Below are positions 1-7,166 of a DNA stretch of 64,000 nt, one piece after another (the stretch's first letter is position 1; each line of letters opens with the position of its first letter). A program made the translations under genes and the position numbers. Under the pieces are notes generated by a model, which was not told where the DNA came from, ran no database searches, and saw only the letters and a program-made list of their open reading frames with translations. The stretch is from Flavobacterium sp. NKUCC04_CG (GTDB taxonomy: Bacteria; Bacteroidota; Bacteroidia; Flavobacteriales; Flavobacteriaceae): assembly GCF_019345525.1 (NCBI RefSeq), contig NZ_JAHKRA010000004.1:1-64000 (forward strand), written 5' to 3'.

Positions 1-59
1 TCTTATAGTTAATAGCTATATAAACGCCAGATATCCTGAAATCAAAGTATTTTTGTGTT

Positions 60-443
60 ATGTATTGTAGAATTCTATTTGCCACACGAAAGGATTCGTG
101 CGGCAGCGGGGGAGGAGCTACTGGAAGTGAGACTGTCTCAGTAACAGGATTAGCTTCAACAACATTTGGCGGAAAAGAATTTAATGCAGGATTACGTGAT
201 GTTAAGTATAATAAGTCAGAAATAACACAATCAGGAACTAATGGTGCCTATGGTGAGATTATGATACCTGCTTCTAATATTTATTCTCTGCCAGGAATGA
301 AGCATTTCCCAGGAGTTAACGTACAGGGAAATTGGATTAATGTTAAGTCTGATGGAAGTGGAGCAACTCCTCTTTCTCGGATGGGACTATATCCATTAAA
401 ATATAACCATAGTTATCCACCTTTCAGCCCTAAAACTAAATAA
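60..443 (+). pseudogene. Orphan C-terminal tip, probably of an Rhs-type or other polymorphic protein (fragment)
   Basis: A short reading frame of up to 127 codons with no domain I recognise. Its first 20 or so codons lie in a GC-rich motif (82-112) that recurs further along this patch, so real coding probably begins near the Gly/Ser-rich stretch at residues 15-25. There is no Rhs core in front of it and no convincing ribosome binding site, as expected for a displaced C-terminal module. It ends 8 bp before a gene for a small exported protein, the order usual for toxin tip then immunity protein. That role is inferred from context only. It could also be an unrelated hypothetical protein. Confidence 0.35.
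82..112 (+). repeat. Module-boundary motif, copy 1
   Basis: A GC-rich stretch in AT-rich surroundings, beginning CCACACGAA, then AGGATTCGTGCGG and CAGCGGGG. CCACACGAA and TTCGTGCGG also form a small imperfect hairpin. The same beginning and end recur in inverted orientation at 1127-1176, where about 20 nt are inserted between them. A shorter relative lies at 1975-1992. The copies sit at the edges of the Rhs-tip fragments. Confidence 0.5.
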
Positions 444-451
444 AGAATCAT

Positions 452-1078
452 ATGTTATATAAAAGAAAAGGAATATGTATACTGTTGTTTATTACATTTT
501 TACTGAATGTTAAGTGTAAAGGGCAGGAGACAGAAGAGAAATTATGTAAGGAATCATTTTCAAATGCTGTAAAAAAAATAAATAGTTCGTATTTACCAGA
601 AGAAAGTAGAGAGGGAAATCTATTAGAAGCTTTGAAATATTTAGAAATTTCAATTAAATGTTTGGATAGAAGGATTCAATCCGTTGATTTAAAAATTGAA
701 ATTTTATTAGGATTAGGAAAATATAAGGAAATATTTCTTTTTGTAAATAGTCTAGAAGAAAAGGATTTTAAAAGGACTTATACAAAAGAAATGTATTTAA
801 ACTTGGCTCAAGGTTTTTTATGCCATAACGATGTTAATTGTAGAGAGAAATACTTTTCAAAAAGTTTAGAAGCGATTGAAAAGTATCAAGAGCAAGAAAA
901 TGTTTTTAAAGAAGAGGTTTTCTATGATTTGTTTTTTATTAAATCTAAAGTGCTTTCTAAAGAAGAGTTTATGAAACAGGGAGGTATATATATGAAGAAA
1001 TATCCACAGCATAAAGAGTTTTTCGAAATATTAGGCAATTCTTTTTTTGAAGATGTGCAGACAAGTTCTTCAATGTAA
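452..1078 (+). CDS. Hypothetical exported protein, possible immunity protein
   Basis: 208 residues. A positively charged start (MLYKRKG) and a hydrophobic stretch ending at Cys22 look like a lipoprotein or ordinary signal peptide. The rest is alpha-helical in character, Lys/Glu/Phe-rich, with TPR-like spacing of aromatic residues around residues 60-150, but I see no named domain. It starts 8 bp after the preceding fragment, in the toxin-then-immunity order of Rhs or other polymorphic-toxin modules. AT-rich codon use unlike the motif-rich flanks suggests the module arrived as a unit. A strong hairpin terminator follows at about 1189-1220. The immunity role is inferred from position only. Confidence 0.55.
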   Translation: MLYKRKGICILLFITFLLNVKCKGQETEEKLCKESFSNAVKKINSSYLPEESREGNLLEALKYLEISIKCLDRRIQSVDLKIEILLGLGKYKEIFLFVNSLEEKDFKRTYTKEMYLNLAQGFLCHNDVNCREKYFSKSLEAIEKYQEQENVFKEEVFYDLFFIKSKVLSKEEFMKQGGIYMKKYPQHKEFFEILGNSFFEDVQTSSSM

Positions 1079-1126
1079 AAATAGTCCCCGCTCGCTCCAG
1101 CATCTTGCTAGTGCGCACAAATTGTT

Positions 1127-1176
1127 CCCCGCTACCGCGAGAAATGCAATGCGACGAAGTCAATCCCTTCGTGTGG
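1127..1176 (-). repeat. Module-boundary motif, copy 2 (inverted)
   Basis: Read on the minus strand this starts CCACACGAAGGGATT and ends GCGGTAGCGGGG, the same ends as copy 1 with about 20 extra nt between. With copy 1 it forms an imperfect inverted repeat enclosing the fragment and exported-protein pair. Confidence 0.5.
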
Positions 1177-1188
1177 TACGAATAAACA

Positions 1189-1220
1189 AAAAATCCCAAC
1201 TTTTTACGGTTGGGATTTTT
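1189..1220. terminator. Rho-independent terminator (bidirectional)
   Basis: Perfect 12-bp arms AAAAATCCCAAC and GTTGGGATTTTT with an 8-nt loop and T-runs on both strands. It lies between the convergent exported-protein gene and the XRE remnant. Confidence 0.8.
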
Positions 1221-1230
1221 GTATTTATAC

Positions 1231-1467
1231 CTATTTAGAATATGCTTTTCGGGTTTTGGCATCTCTGACTAATCCGTCTATAGTATAGAGTATATGTGCT
1301 TTATCTTCTTCAGGTAAATCTTCAATTTCATTGAGTCGATGTAGCATTTCGGGATTTTTGAGGATGTTAATTTGAGCGGTTTCTCCAAGTAAGTATCCTA
1401 TGGTAGTACCTAATTCATCAACCAATCTTTTAACTACATCAATGGATGGTTTTCTTTTTTCAATTGG
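1231..1467 (-). pseudogene. C-terminal remnant of an XRE-family regulator
   Basis: Reading on the minus strand, the frame is open upstream of the first possible Met and reads RKPSIDVVKRLVDELG followed by TTIGYLLGE. This is the tail of a Bacteroidota XRE HTH regulator family, where the HTH would end just before PSIDVV and a helical tail follows. The HTH half is missing. An in-frame stop appears a few codons further upstream, in A/T-rich DNA. The tail after the break (LPEEDKAHILYTIDGLVRDAKTRKAY) is well preserved, so truncation is probably recent or the fragment arrived with a rearrangement. No functional DNA-binding product is expected. Confidence 0.7.
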
Positions 1468-1517
1468 AAAAAAAGTTTATTTTTATAGAGAGGGAAATAG
1501 GTTCTTTGCAAATATGA

Positions 1518-1974
1518 AGTGACGCGCGAAGCAAAAATGGAGTAGAAGTGGTTCAACGTAGACCCGTTAGCGGAGCAAACCATGGATGGACACCCTACCA
1601 TTATGTTCACAACAATCCAATCAATTTGATTGACCCGACGGGGATGAGTGCAGTTGATGGAGATTATTTTAATAAACAAGGGAATTATTTAGGAAGTGAT
1701 GGTATAGATGATAATAAAATTTATATCTCTGAAGGAAATACATCGAATTATTTAAATGCAGATAAGAATGAAGTTCAAGGAGGGCTTAGTAGTCTTTCAG
1801 CAATAAGAACATCGTTAACGATGACAAATTCTCCTAGTAATCATAAATTTTCACCTGATACAAAAGGAGGTTTGCATGAAGTGAGATTTGATATACAATT
1901 AAATGGTAAAGGAACTAGATTTACAGAAGGGGGAGTAGCTAGTGTTAATAATGGTATCATGGAAGGGTCTATAA
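1518..1974 (+). pseudogene. Rhs C-terminal tip fragment, truncated
   Basis: The frame contains YHYVHNNPINLIDPTGM, the hallmark end of the Rhs core just before the variable C-terminal toxin. Only about ten recognisable core residues come before it, and an in-frame stop lies at 1515, so the long Rhs barrel is absent. The variable part (GDYFNKQGNYLGSDGIDDNK onward) is typical of the linker after the Rhs core. It runs about 115 residues and then hits boundary motif copy 3. Beyond that the frame runs antisense into the neighbouring regulator and is not real coding. This is an orphan Rhs tip without start or finish. No toxin motif is visible. Confidence 0.75.
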
Positions 1975-1992
1975 CCCTGCTCGCGCACGAAT
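1975..1992 (-). repeat. Module-boundary motif, copy 3 (short)
   Basis: On the minus strand this reads ATTCGTGCGCGAGCAGGG, closely similar to the ATTCGTGCGGCAGCGGGG of copy 1. It marks exactly where the Rhs tip stops making sense as protein. Confidence 0.4.
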
Positions 1993-2002
1993 CCAAAACC
2001 TC

Positions 2003-2410
2003 CTATTTATTGCGTTCGATCAATTGTTCTAATTTCTGCATCATCGCATCTTTTTCTTGAAGCATACGTTCGTAAAGCGCAATTTTTTGCTCGTGGATTT
2101 CAATGATTTTATCCACGGGATGAAAAGTAGGGTAGTTGCTTATAGCTGCTGAATTATCGTGAAAAATGTTGGAGATAATATTTATGGCCGATTCTTCATC
2201 AAAATTTTCAATAGCTTCTACGGGTATCTTCAGTATCTCAGACACCTGACGTAAAATACCAACTTCTATATCTTGTTTTTGTTCGAGTACCGATATTTTT
2301 TTCTGATTCCATTCTTCACCGAGTTCAAAGGCCAAAGCCTCTTGCTTGATACCGAGCATTTCACGGAAACGTTTTATATTTCGACCTTGATGTATTTTTG
2401 ACTGTGACAT
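2003..2410 (-). CDS. XRE-family HTH transcriptional regulator with C-terminal coiled coil
   Basis: 135 residues. Residues 10-66 form an XRE/Cro-type helix-turn-helix: NIKRFREMLGIKQEALAFELG, then NQKKISVLEQKQDIEVGILRQVSEIL. Residues 100-135 are a heptad-like coiled coil (KIIEIHEQKIALYERMLQEK and on), a likely dimerisation or oligomerisation tail. Full length for this flavobacterial family, which is often found beside Rhs tips and other exchangeable modules. It acts in the cytoplasm as a DNA-binding regulator, and its targets are unknown. It is the only clearly intact gene of the patch apart from the exported protein. Confidence 0.85.
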   Translation of the reverse strand: MSQSKIHQGRNIKRFREMLGIKQEALAFELGEEWNQKKISVLEQKQDIEVGILRQVSEILKIPVEAIENFDEESAINIISNIFHDNSAAISNYPTFHPVDKIIEIHEQKIALYERMLQEKDAMMQKLEQLIERNK

Positions 2411-2541
2411 AGTACGAGCTGTTATGCAATCAAATATAGTATTTTTAGTTTAAAAATACCAAGTAGGCTTGGGAATAAAATGCCATTTTAACAATCGATA
2501 GGTTATAATACGCCAAAACTTAGTAGGAAAAAGCTAGAGTG

Positions 2542-2573
2542 TTGGGAATTAAAGAAATATCCTTTTACCTTTG
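2542..2573 (+). promoter_or_regulatory. Promoter of the response regulator/kinase operon
   Basis: TTG at 2542-2544 and TACCTTTG at 2566-2573, 21 nt apart, match the Bacteroidota consensus (TTG-N17-23-TAnnTTTG). Transcription would begin at about 2578-2580, on or next to the GTG chosen as start, which implies a leaderless mRNA. Confidence 0.65.
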
Positions 2574-2577
2574 TATA

Positions 2578-3267
2578 GTGATAAAGATATTAGTAATAGA
2601 AGACGATACCCGCATGGCTGAATTGCTCAAGCGCGGTTTAGAGGAGCAGGCCTATGACGTTACCGTGGCCTATGATGGGTTTATGGGGCGCAAACTGGCT
2701 TTGCAGCATGCCTATGACTTGATTATAACCGATGTGATTCTACCACAGATCAACGGTATTGACTTGTGTAAAGAATTAAAGCAGCACTTGCCACAAACTC
2801 CGATCATCATGCTTACGGCATTGGGAACTACCGACGATAAGGTGGAGGGTTTCGATGCCGGAGCGGAAGACTATTTGGTCAAACCCTTTGAGTTGCGAGA
2901 ATTGCACGTTCGCGTTCGCGCTTTACTGAAGCGTTTTGATACCAACCACAAACCCGTGTCCCACTTGTTGACCTATGCTGATTTGGAATTGGATCTCAAC
3001 GCCAAACAATTGAAAAGGCAAGGAATTGAAATTCATCTGACACCCAAGGAGTTCAATCTGTTGCAATACATGATGGAACATGCCGAAAGAGTCTTAACGC
3101 GTACCGAAATTGCCGAGAAAGTTTGGGATACCCATTTTGATACCGGTACCAATTTTATAGATGTGTACATCAATTATTTGCGCAAAAAGGTAGACCGTGA
3201 TTTTGATAAAAAACTAATCCATACCAAAGCCGGTATGGGCTTTATCTTGAAGGCCAATGAAGATTAA
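2578..3267 (+). CDS. OmpR-family response regulator
   Basis: A receiver domain at residues 1-115 contains the acidic pair E8/D9/D10, the phospho-acceptor D52 (LIITDVILPQ), and the LVKPF lysine loop. A winged-helix DNA-binding domain at 130-228 contains LTPKEFNLLQYMMEHAERVL and the recognition-helix region ending TKAGMGFIL. I chose GTG at 2578 (MIKILVIEDD) over the ATG at 2539 for two reasons: receiver domains begin at this point, and a good promoter lies over the longer N-terminus. It overlaps the kinase gene by 11 bp, so the two are translationally coupled. Position ahead of the MgtC and RND efflux genes suggests control of cation or envelope-stress genes. The signal is unknown. Confidence 0.92.
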   Translation: MIKILVIEDDTRMAELLKRGLEEQAYDVTVAYDGFMGRKLALQHAYDLIITDVILPQINGIDLCKELKQHLPQTPIIMLTALGTTDDKVEGFDAGAEDYLVKPFELRELHVRVRALLKRFDTNHKPVSHLLTYADLELDLNAKQLKRQGIEIHLTPKEFNLLQYMMEHAERVLTRTEIAEKVWDTHFDTGTNFIDVYINYLRKKVDRDFDKKLIHTKAGMGFILKANED

Positions 3268-4624
3268 AATCCGTTTGACCATATTATTTACCGTATTGGC
3301 AGTGGCGATTTTGCTTGTCTTTGCTGCGGTGCTCTATTGGTCGTCGGAAAAGAGTCGCGAGAAAGAATTTTATCTGGTTTTACAAAAGGAAGCCATTACC
3401 AAGGCCAACCTTTTTTTAGGAGCACAAATCTCTCCCGAAACCCTACATCAAATTTACAGCAACAACAGACAAATACTACACGAAGTCGAAGTAGCGGTTT
3501 ACGATACCTCATTTCACTTGCTGTATCACGATGCGGTTGAGATTGATATGGTTAAGGAAACGAAGGCTATGGTCGATGATATTTATGAAAAAGGATCTTT
3601 AAAATTTTATCAAGACCGTTGGCAGGTTATCGGTTTAAAATACCGTTTTAACGATCAGGACTATGTTGTCACCGCTACGGCTTTCGACGAATACGGCTAT
3701 AAAAAACAAGAAAATCTATTAAAAAACATACTGTTGATGACTTTGGTATCGACGGTATTTATTTTTGCTGCGGGATATTTTCTGTCCAATCGCGCGCTAA
3801 AACCCGTTCAGGATATCATCGATGAGGTCAATAAAATTTCGGTGACCAATCTGGATTTACGCATCAAGCCACCGCGTTATAAAGACGAACTGTTTCGCTT
3901 GGGACAAACCTTTAATGCCATGCTCGACCGATTGGAAGATTCGTTCGACGCCCAAAAACAATTTGTTTCCAATATCTCTCATGAATTGAGAACGCCATTG
4001 GCAGCGATTATCGCCGAATTGGAATTGTCGCAACAGCGCGATCTCACGGTGGATGAATATGTCAGTACTATCAACAACGCCTTACTAGATGCCGAGCGTA
4101 TTGTCAAATTGTCCAACAGCTTGTTGGACTTCGCCAAAGCGCATTACGACCGCTCCGAAATAGCCTTTAAAGAAATACGGGTTGATGAGGTTTTGCTAGA
4201 CGCCTGTCAGCAATTACAACAATCTCAGGCGGACTATAAAATTCACTTGAATTTTCAAGAGGACTTGGAATTGGAACAATGGATATCGGCCTATGGCAAT
4301 CCGTATTTACTTCAGGTCGCTTTTGTCAACTTATTGGAAAATGCCTGTAAATTTTCAGACGACCATCAATGTAGTGTGTTGATCGCGTCAGACGAATCGG
4401 ATATGACGCTGACCTTTACCGACCGCGGTATCGGTATCGCTGCTGAAGAGTTGGAACATATATTTACGGCTTTTTACCGAGGCAGTACAGCCAATTCTTT
4501 TGCCGGAAACGGCATTGGACTTTCGCTGACCAAAAAAATCATTGAACTTCATCAGGGACAAATCAACGTGGTTTCTCAAAAAAATCACGGAACCACCTTT
4601 ACCATAACCTTACCACATCTTTAA
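3257..4624 (+). CDS. Sensor histidine kinase (HAMP, HisKA, HATPase)
   Basis: 455 residues. Transmembrane helices at about 7-29 and 155-178 enclose a sensor domain of about 125 residues outside the cytoplasm. A HAMP linker at about 179-230 follows. HisKA contains the phospho-accepting H242 in VSNISHELRTPL. The HATPase has its N box NLLENACKF, G1 box DRGIGI and G2 box GNGIGLSL, all intact. This is the partner of the response regulator, whose 3' end it overlaps. The architecture is that of Bacteroidota RprX-like and CusS-like kinases. The ligand is not readable from sequence, though the efflux genes downstream make a metal or envelope signal reasonable. Confidence 0.93.
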   Translation: MKIKIRLTILFTVLAVAILLVFAAVLYWSSEKSREKEFYLVLQKEAITKANLFLGAQISPETLHQIYSNNRQILHEVEVAVYDTSFHLLYHDAVEIDMVKETKAMVDDIYEKGSLKFYQDRWQVIGLKYRFNDQDYVVTATAFDEYGYKKQENLLKNILLMTLVSTVFIFAAGYFLSNRALKPVQDIIDEVNKISVTNLDLRIKPPRYKDELFRLGQTFNAMLDRLEDSFDAQKQFVSNISHELRTPLAAIIAELELSQQRDLTVDEYVSTINNALLDAERIVKLSNSLLDFAKAHYDRSEIAFKEIRVDEVLLDACQQLQQSQADYKIHLNFQEDLELEQWISAYGNPYLLQVAFVNLLENACKFSDDHQCSVLIASDESDMTLTFTDRGIGIAAEELEHIFTAFYRGSTANSFAGNGIGLSLTKKIIELHQGQINVVSQKNHGTTFTITLPHL

Positions 4625-4687
4625 TCTCTAATGAGATTCTAATTTTTTTCTAAGGGCTTTCTAACAGCTCCTTTTTTGTGTATCCTA

Positions 4688-4695
4688 TACATTTG
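4688..4695 (+). promoter_or_regulatory. -7 box ahead of the MgtC-family gene
   Basis: TACATTTG matches TAnnTTTG. No convincing TTG lies 20 nt upstream. It would give a leader of about 100 nt containing a tiny frame and a hairpin. Confidence 0.45.
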
Positions 4696-4714
4696 CAACA
4701 TCAAAAAAAAAAAC

Positions 4715-4750
4715 ATGGAAGCAGATCCCAATAGGACGAAATTTAATTAG
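4715..4750 (+). other. Possible 11-residue leader peptide
   Basis: ATG followed by ten sense codons (MEADPNRTKFN) and TAG, inside the leader between the -7 box and the MgtC-family gene. mgtC leaders in enteric bacteria carry regulatory small frames, but this sequence is not related to those. It could be a chance frame. Confidence 0.2.
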
Positions 4751-4771
4751 TAAATCAAAATCATGACGCAG

Positions 4772-4793
4772 TTGTGTTTTTGATGAAACACAA
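4772..4793 (+). promoter_or_regulatory. Hairpin in the MgtC leader
   Basis: Perfect 8-bp arms TTGTGTTT and AAACACAA with a 6-nt loop TTGATG. It covers the alternative ATG at 4783 and ends 10 nt before the chosen start. An A-rich tract, not a T-tract, follows, so it is not a terminator. It could affect translation start. Confidence 0.4.
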
Positions 4794-4803
4794 AAAAAGA
4801 GTT

Positions 4804-5511
4804 ATGGTTATTACAGAATTTATTTTCCGATTAACATTGGCGTTTATATTGGGAACCTTGGTTGGAGCCGAACGCCAATTCAGACAAAAAAGTGCAGGAC
4901 TTAGAACCAATACCTTGGTTGCTGTAGGTGCTGCGAGTTTTATACTGCTGTCCCTTTCCCTTACGGGTATAGAGGGCGATCCTTCTCGAGTAGCTGGACA
5001 AATTGTTACCGGTATCGGTTTTCTTGGAGCCGGGGTTATCATGAAATCCGGGATGAGCATCCGCGGACTCAACACCGCAGCAACCATTTGGTGTTCTGCT
5101 GCTGTGGGGTCATTATCCGGAGCCGGTTTATGGCAACAAGCTGTTTTTCTAACACTAATCATTGTATTTATTCACATCAGTATGCGTTCGTTGGGCAATC
5201 GCATCAATCGGATATCGTTTGCTAAGGTCGACAGTAATGAACCGCTATACCAATTGATTGTCGGTTGTAAAGAACAGGTTGAAAATCATGTTAGGGTATT
5301 GCTTCTCAGTGCTTTAAAAAGTGAGCCAAATCTACAACTTCGCTCGTTAAAGAGTAGTGATAATGGTAATCCGGCCTATTCCTTTCTAACCTCCGAAATT
5401 TTAGCCAATGGTAAAAACGACGAAATGATGGAGCAAATTGCACGTCGCTTGTCGCTGGAGTACGGTGTTTCCGAAGTGAGTTGGGAACTGATCAGTCATA
5501 TAAATGAATAA
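4804..5511 (+). CDS. MgtC/SapB-family inner-membrane protein
   Basis: 235 residues from the chosen ATG (MVITEFIFRLTLAF); ATG at 4783 would add seven. The N-terminal half has the MgtC family pattern: LGTLVGAERQFRQKSAGLRTN, then SRVAGQIVTGIGFLGAGVIMK, then GLNTAATIWCSAAVGSLSGAG. It forms four or five membrane helices, and a soluble C-terminal domain of about 90 residues follows. MgtC proteins occur at Mg2+-responsive loci and modulate ATP synthase or membrane potential in enteric bacteria. They are not proven Mg2+ importers. The MgtE-N-like gene starts 11 bp downstream, so the cation link is reinforced by context. Confidence 0.88.
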   Translation: MVITEFIFRLTLAFILGTLVGAERQFRQKSAGLRTNTLVAVGAASFILLSLSLTGIEGDPSRVAGQIVTGIGFLGAGVIMKSGMSIRGLNTAATIWCSAAVGSLSGAGLWQQAVFLTLIIVFIHISMRSLGNRINRISFAKVDSNEPLYQLIVGCKEQVENHVRVLLLSALKSEPNLQLRSLKSSDNGNPAYSFLTSEILANGKNDEMMEQIARRLSLEYGVSEVSWELISHINE

Positions 5512-5522
5512 AAACGGTTGTT

Positions 5523-5978
5523 ATGAAAACGAACAAAACCACCCATACAACACCGTTTCCTTGGAAACAAGACTCAAGTCAAGTAAGTCATCTTTTTCAA
5601 ATCATGCCGCTTTTAAAGAAAATGCCTGCACTAGCTGTTAGCGATGTATTGGCTGCGGTAGATAATGCCGTATTGCAGGAGTTGCTTCATGAATTTGAAA
5701 TTGAATTTCAGCTGCGAATCTTTACCCTTTTTAGCCTTGAAAAGCAATTATCCTATTTTCAACACATCAGCAAAATACAATTTGCGCTTTTATTTGACAA
5801 CATGAGTTCGGATCAGCGAATAAACTGGTTCCAGATGCTAACAGTACAGGAGCAAATCGATTTATGGCCACATATCATACCGAGAAAAGGGGAACAATTG
5901 ATATTGTGGAGTTCTTATAAAAGGATAAAAAGAGGAAAGAAAACGGATACTCTTCAGAGGGTATCTTCAGAATTGTAA
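5523..5978 (+). CDS. Stand-alone MgtE N-domain-like soluble protein
   Basis: 151 residues with no membrane segment. Residues 30-125 are short repeated amphipathic helices with the pattern of the MgtE intracellular N domain: MPALAVSDVLAAV, LQELLHEFEIEFQLRIFTLF, FDNMSSDQRINWFQML, LTVQEQIDLWPHI. In MgtE channels this domain comes before CBS domains and the pore and acts in Mg2+ gating. Here neither follows, so it cannot be a transporter on its own. It lies 11 bp after the MgtC gene, and a cytoplasmic accessory or sensor role is my inference. The tail (about 130-151) is basic. Assignment is by pattern only; a profile search should settle it. Confidence 0.6.
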   Translation: MKTNKTTHTTPFPWKQDSSQVSHLFQIMPLLKKMPALAVSDVLAAVDNAVLQELLHEFEIEFQLRIFTLFSLEKQLSYFQHISKIQFALLFDNMSSDQRINWFQMLTVQEQIDLWPHIIPRKGEQLILWSSYKRIKRGKKTDTLQRVSSEL

Positions 5979-6043
5979 TCGGACGAAATCCGTGTCATTA
6001 ATAATAAATTCAAAACCATTATTTCACCAAAAACAGAGTTACC

Positions 6044-7150
6044 ATGATTAAAAAAGTACTAGTTGGAGGATTATGTTTTTTGTTTGCCTTCTGCAAACAG
6101 AAACCAATTTTAGAAGAAGAAACACCCTTTGAAGTTTCCGATCAGGTTATAACACTTCGGGAGGGGTCCCATGTGAAAACAAGAATTAAAACGACTGTGG
6201 TTAGTCAAGAAGAATTTAGTTTTCATTTAGTTACGGCTGGAGTAGTCACCACTATTCCAAATAATTATGCCGAAATCGCTCCACCATTTGCTGGGAGAAT
6301 TCAAAAATCGTTTGTTCGTGTTGGACAGAAGGTGCAAGTCGGTACCCCGCTTTTTGAAATTAGTTCACCGGATTATTTTGAAGCACAAAAAGATTACTTT
6401 GAAGCCAAGCAGGAGTTTAAACAGTCGGAACTCAATTTAAAGAGACAAAGAGACCTGTTAAGAAACGGGGTTGGTGTTCAGCAAGAAGTCGAAGAAGCTG
6501 AAACGGAATTTATAACTAAAAAAGCCACGATGACACAGGCAGGAGCGGCACTAAAAATTTTTAGTATTGATCCGGATCAGGTCGTTTTGGGTCAGCCGTT
6601 AATCGTCCGCGCACCTATTGCGGGTGAAGTGGTTAGTAATATGATTGTTCTGGGGCAATATATTAAAGAAGATGCCGAGCCTATTGCTATTATCGCCGCT
6701 TTGGAAAAAGTATGGATTGTTGCTAAGGTTAAGGAAAAGGATATCAAACATTTGTCCAAATTACATCAGGTTCACATTGAATTGTCGGCCTATCCTGACC
6801 AATCGATTGTAGGGACTATCTACCATATCAATGAAATTGTGGATGAAGAAACCCGAAGTGTTGAGGTGATGATTGAAGTGGAAAATCAAGATCGCAAGTT
6901 AAAGCCAGGTATGTATGTCAATGTCAACTTTATGGATAAACCCGAAGAGGTCATTTTTATTCCAACCAAGGCGTTGATGCAAGATGAGGACAGTTCGTTT
7001 GTTTATGTAAAAGTGGCGGAAGATAAATACCGTCGTCAAGATGTGGTCAGCGCGGGGAGTTCGGGAGAAAGAACCATAATTATAGAAGGCTTGACTACCG
7101 ACGCTGAGGTCATTAGCGAAGGCGGAATATACCTATTACAAGCCAAATAA
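6044..7150 (+). CDS. RND efflux periplasmic adaptor (CzcB/CusB-like lipoprotein)
   Basis: 368 residues with a lipoprotein signal ending FAFC (Cys17). The membrane-fusion-protein order is visible: a barrel-sandwich hybrid half (NNYAEIAPPFAGRIQKSFV), an alpha hairpin (residues 105-160, ending RNGVGVQQEVEEAE), the second lipoyl half (VRAPIAGEVVSNMIVLGQYI), a beta-barrel, and a membrane-proximal domain. It bridges the inner-membrane pump to the TolC-like channel. It lies 16 bp upstream of the pump gene and in the same direction as the outer-membrane gene, the usual heavy-metal RND order. I saw no His/Met-rich metal-binding extension of the CusF or CzcB kind. Confidence 0.92.
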   Translation: MIKKVLVGGLCFLFAFCKQKPILEEETPFEVSDQVITLREGSHVKTRIKTTVVSQEEFSFHLVTAGVVTTIPNNYAEIAPPFAGRIQKSFVRVGQKVQVGTPLFEISSPDYFEAQKDYFEAKQEFKQSELNLKRQRDLLRNGVGVQQEVEEAETEFITKKATMTQAGAALKIFSIDPDQVVLGQPLIVRAPIAGEVVSNMIVLGQYIKEDAEPIAIIAALEKVWIVAKVKEKDIKHLSKLHQVHIELSAYPDQSIVGTIYHINEIVDEETRSVEVMIEVENQDRKLKPGMYVNVNFMDKPEEVIFIPTKALMQDEDSSFVYVKVAEDKYRRQDVVSAGSSGERTIIIEGLTTDAEVISEGGIYLLQAK

Positions 7151-7166
7151 AAACGAAAAGCAAGCG

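Noticed and set aside
969..1262. 97-codon frame on the minus strand through the boundary motif and terminator
   Set aside because: It runs through a terminator hairpin and antisense to the exported-protein gene, with no domain.
1..2410. Insertion sequence or prophage remnant as origin of the left-hand patch
   Set aside because: No transposase, integrase or phage gene fragments and no target-site duplications were seen. Rhs tips and XRE genes explain the content.
2539..2577. ATG at 2539 as start of the response regulator
   Set aside because: It lies over the -33/-7 promoter elements and adds 13 residues before the conserved receiver start.
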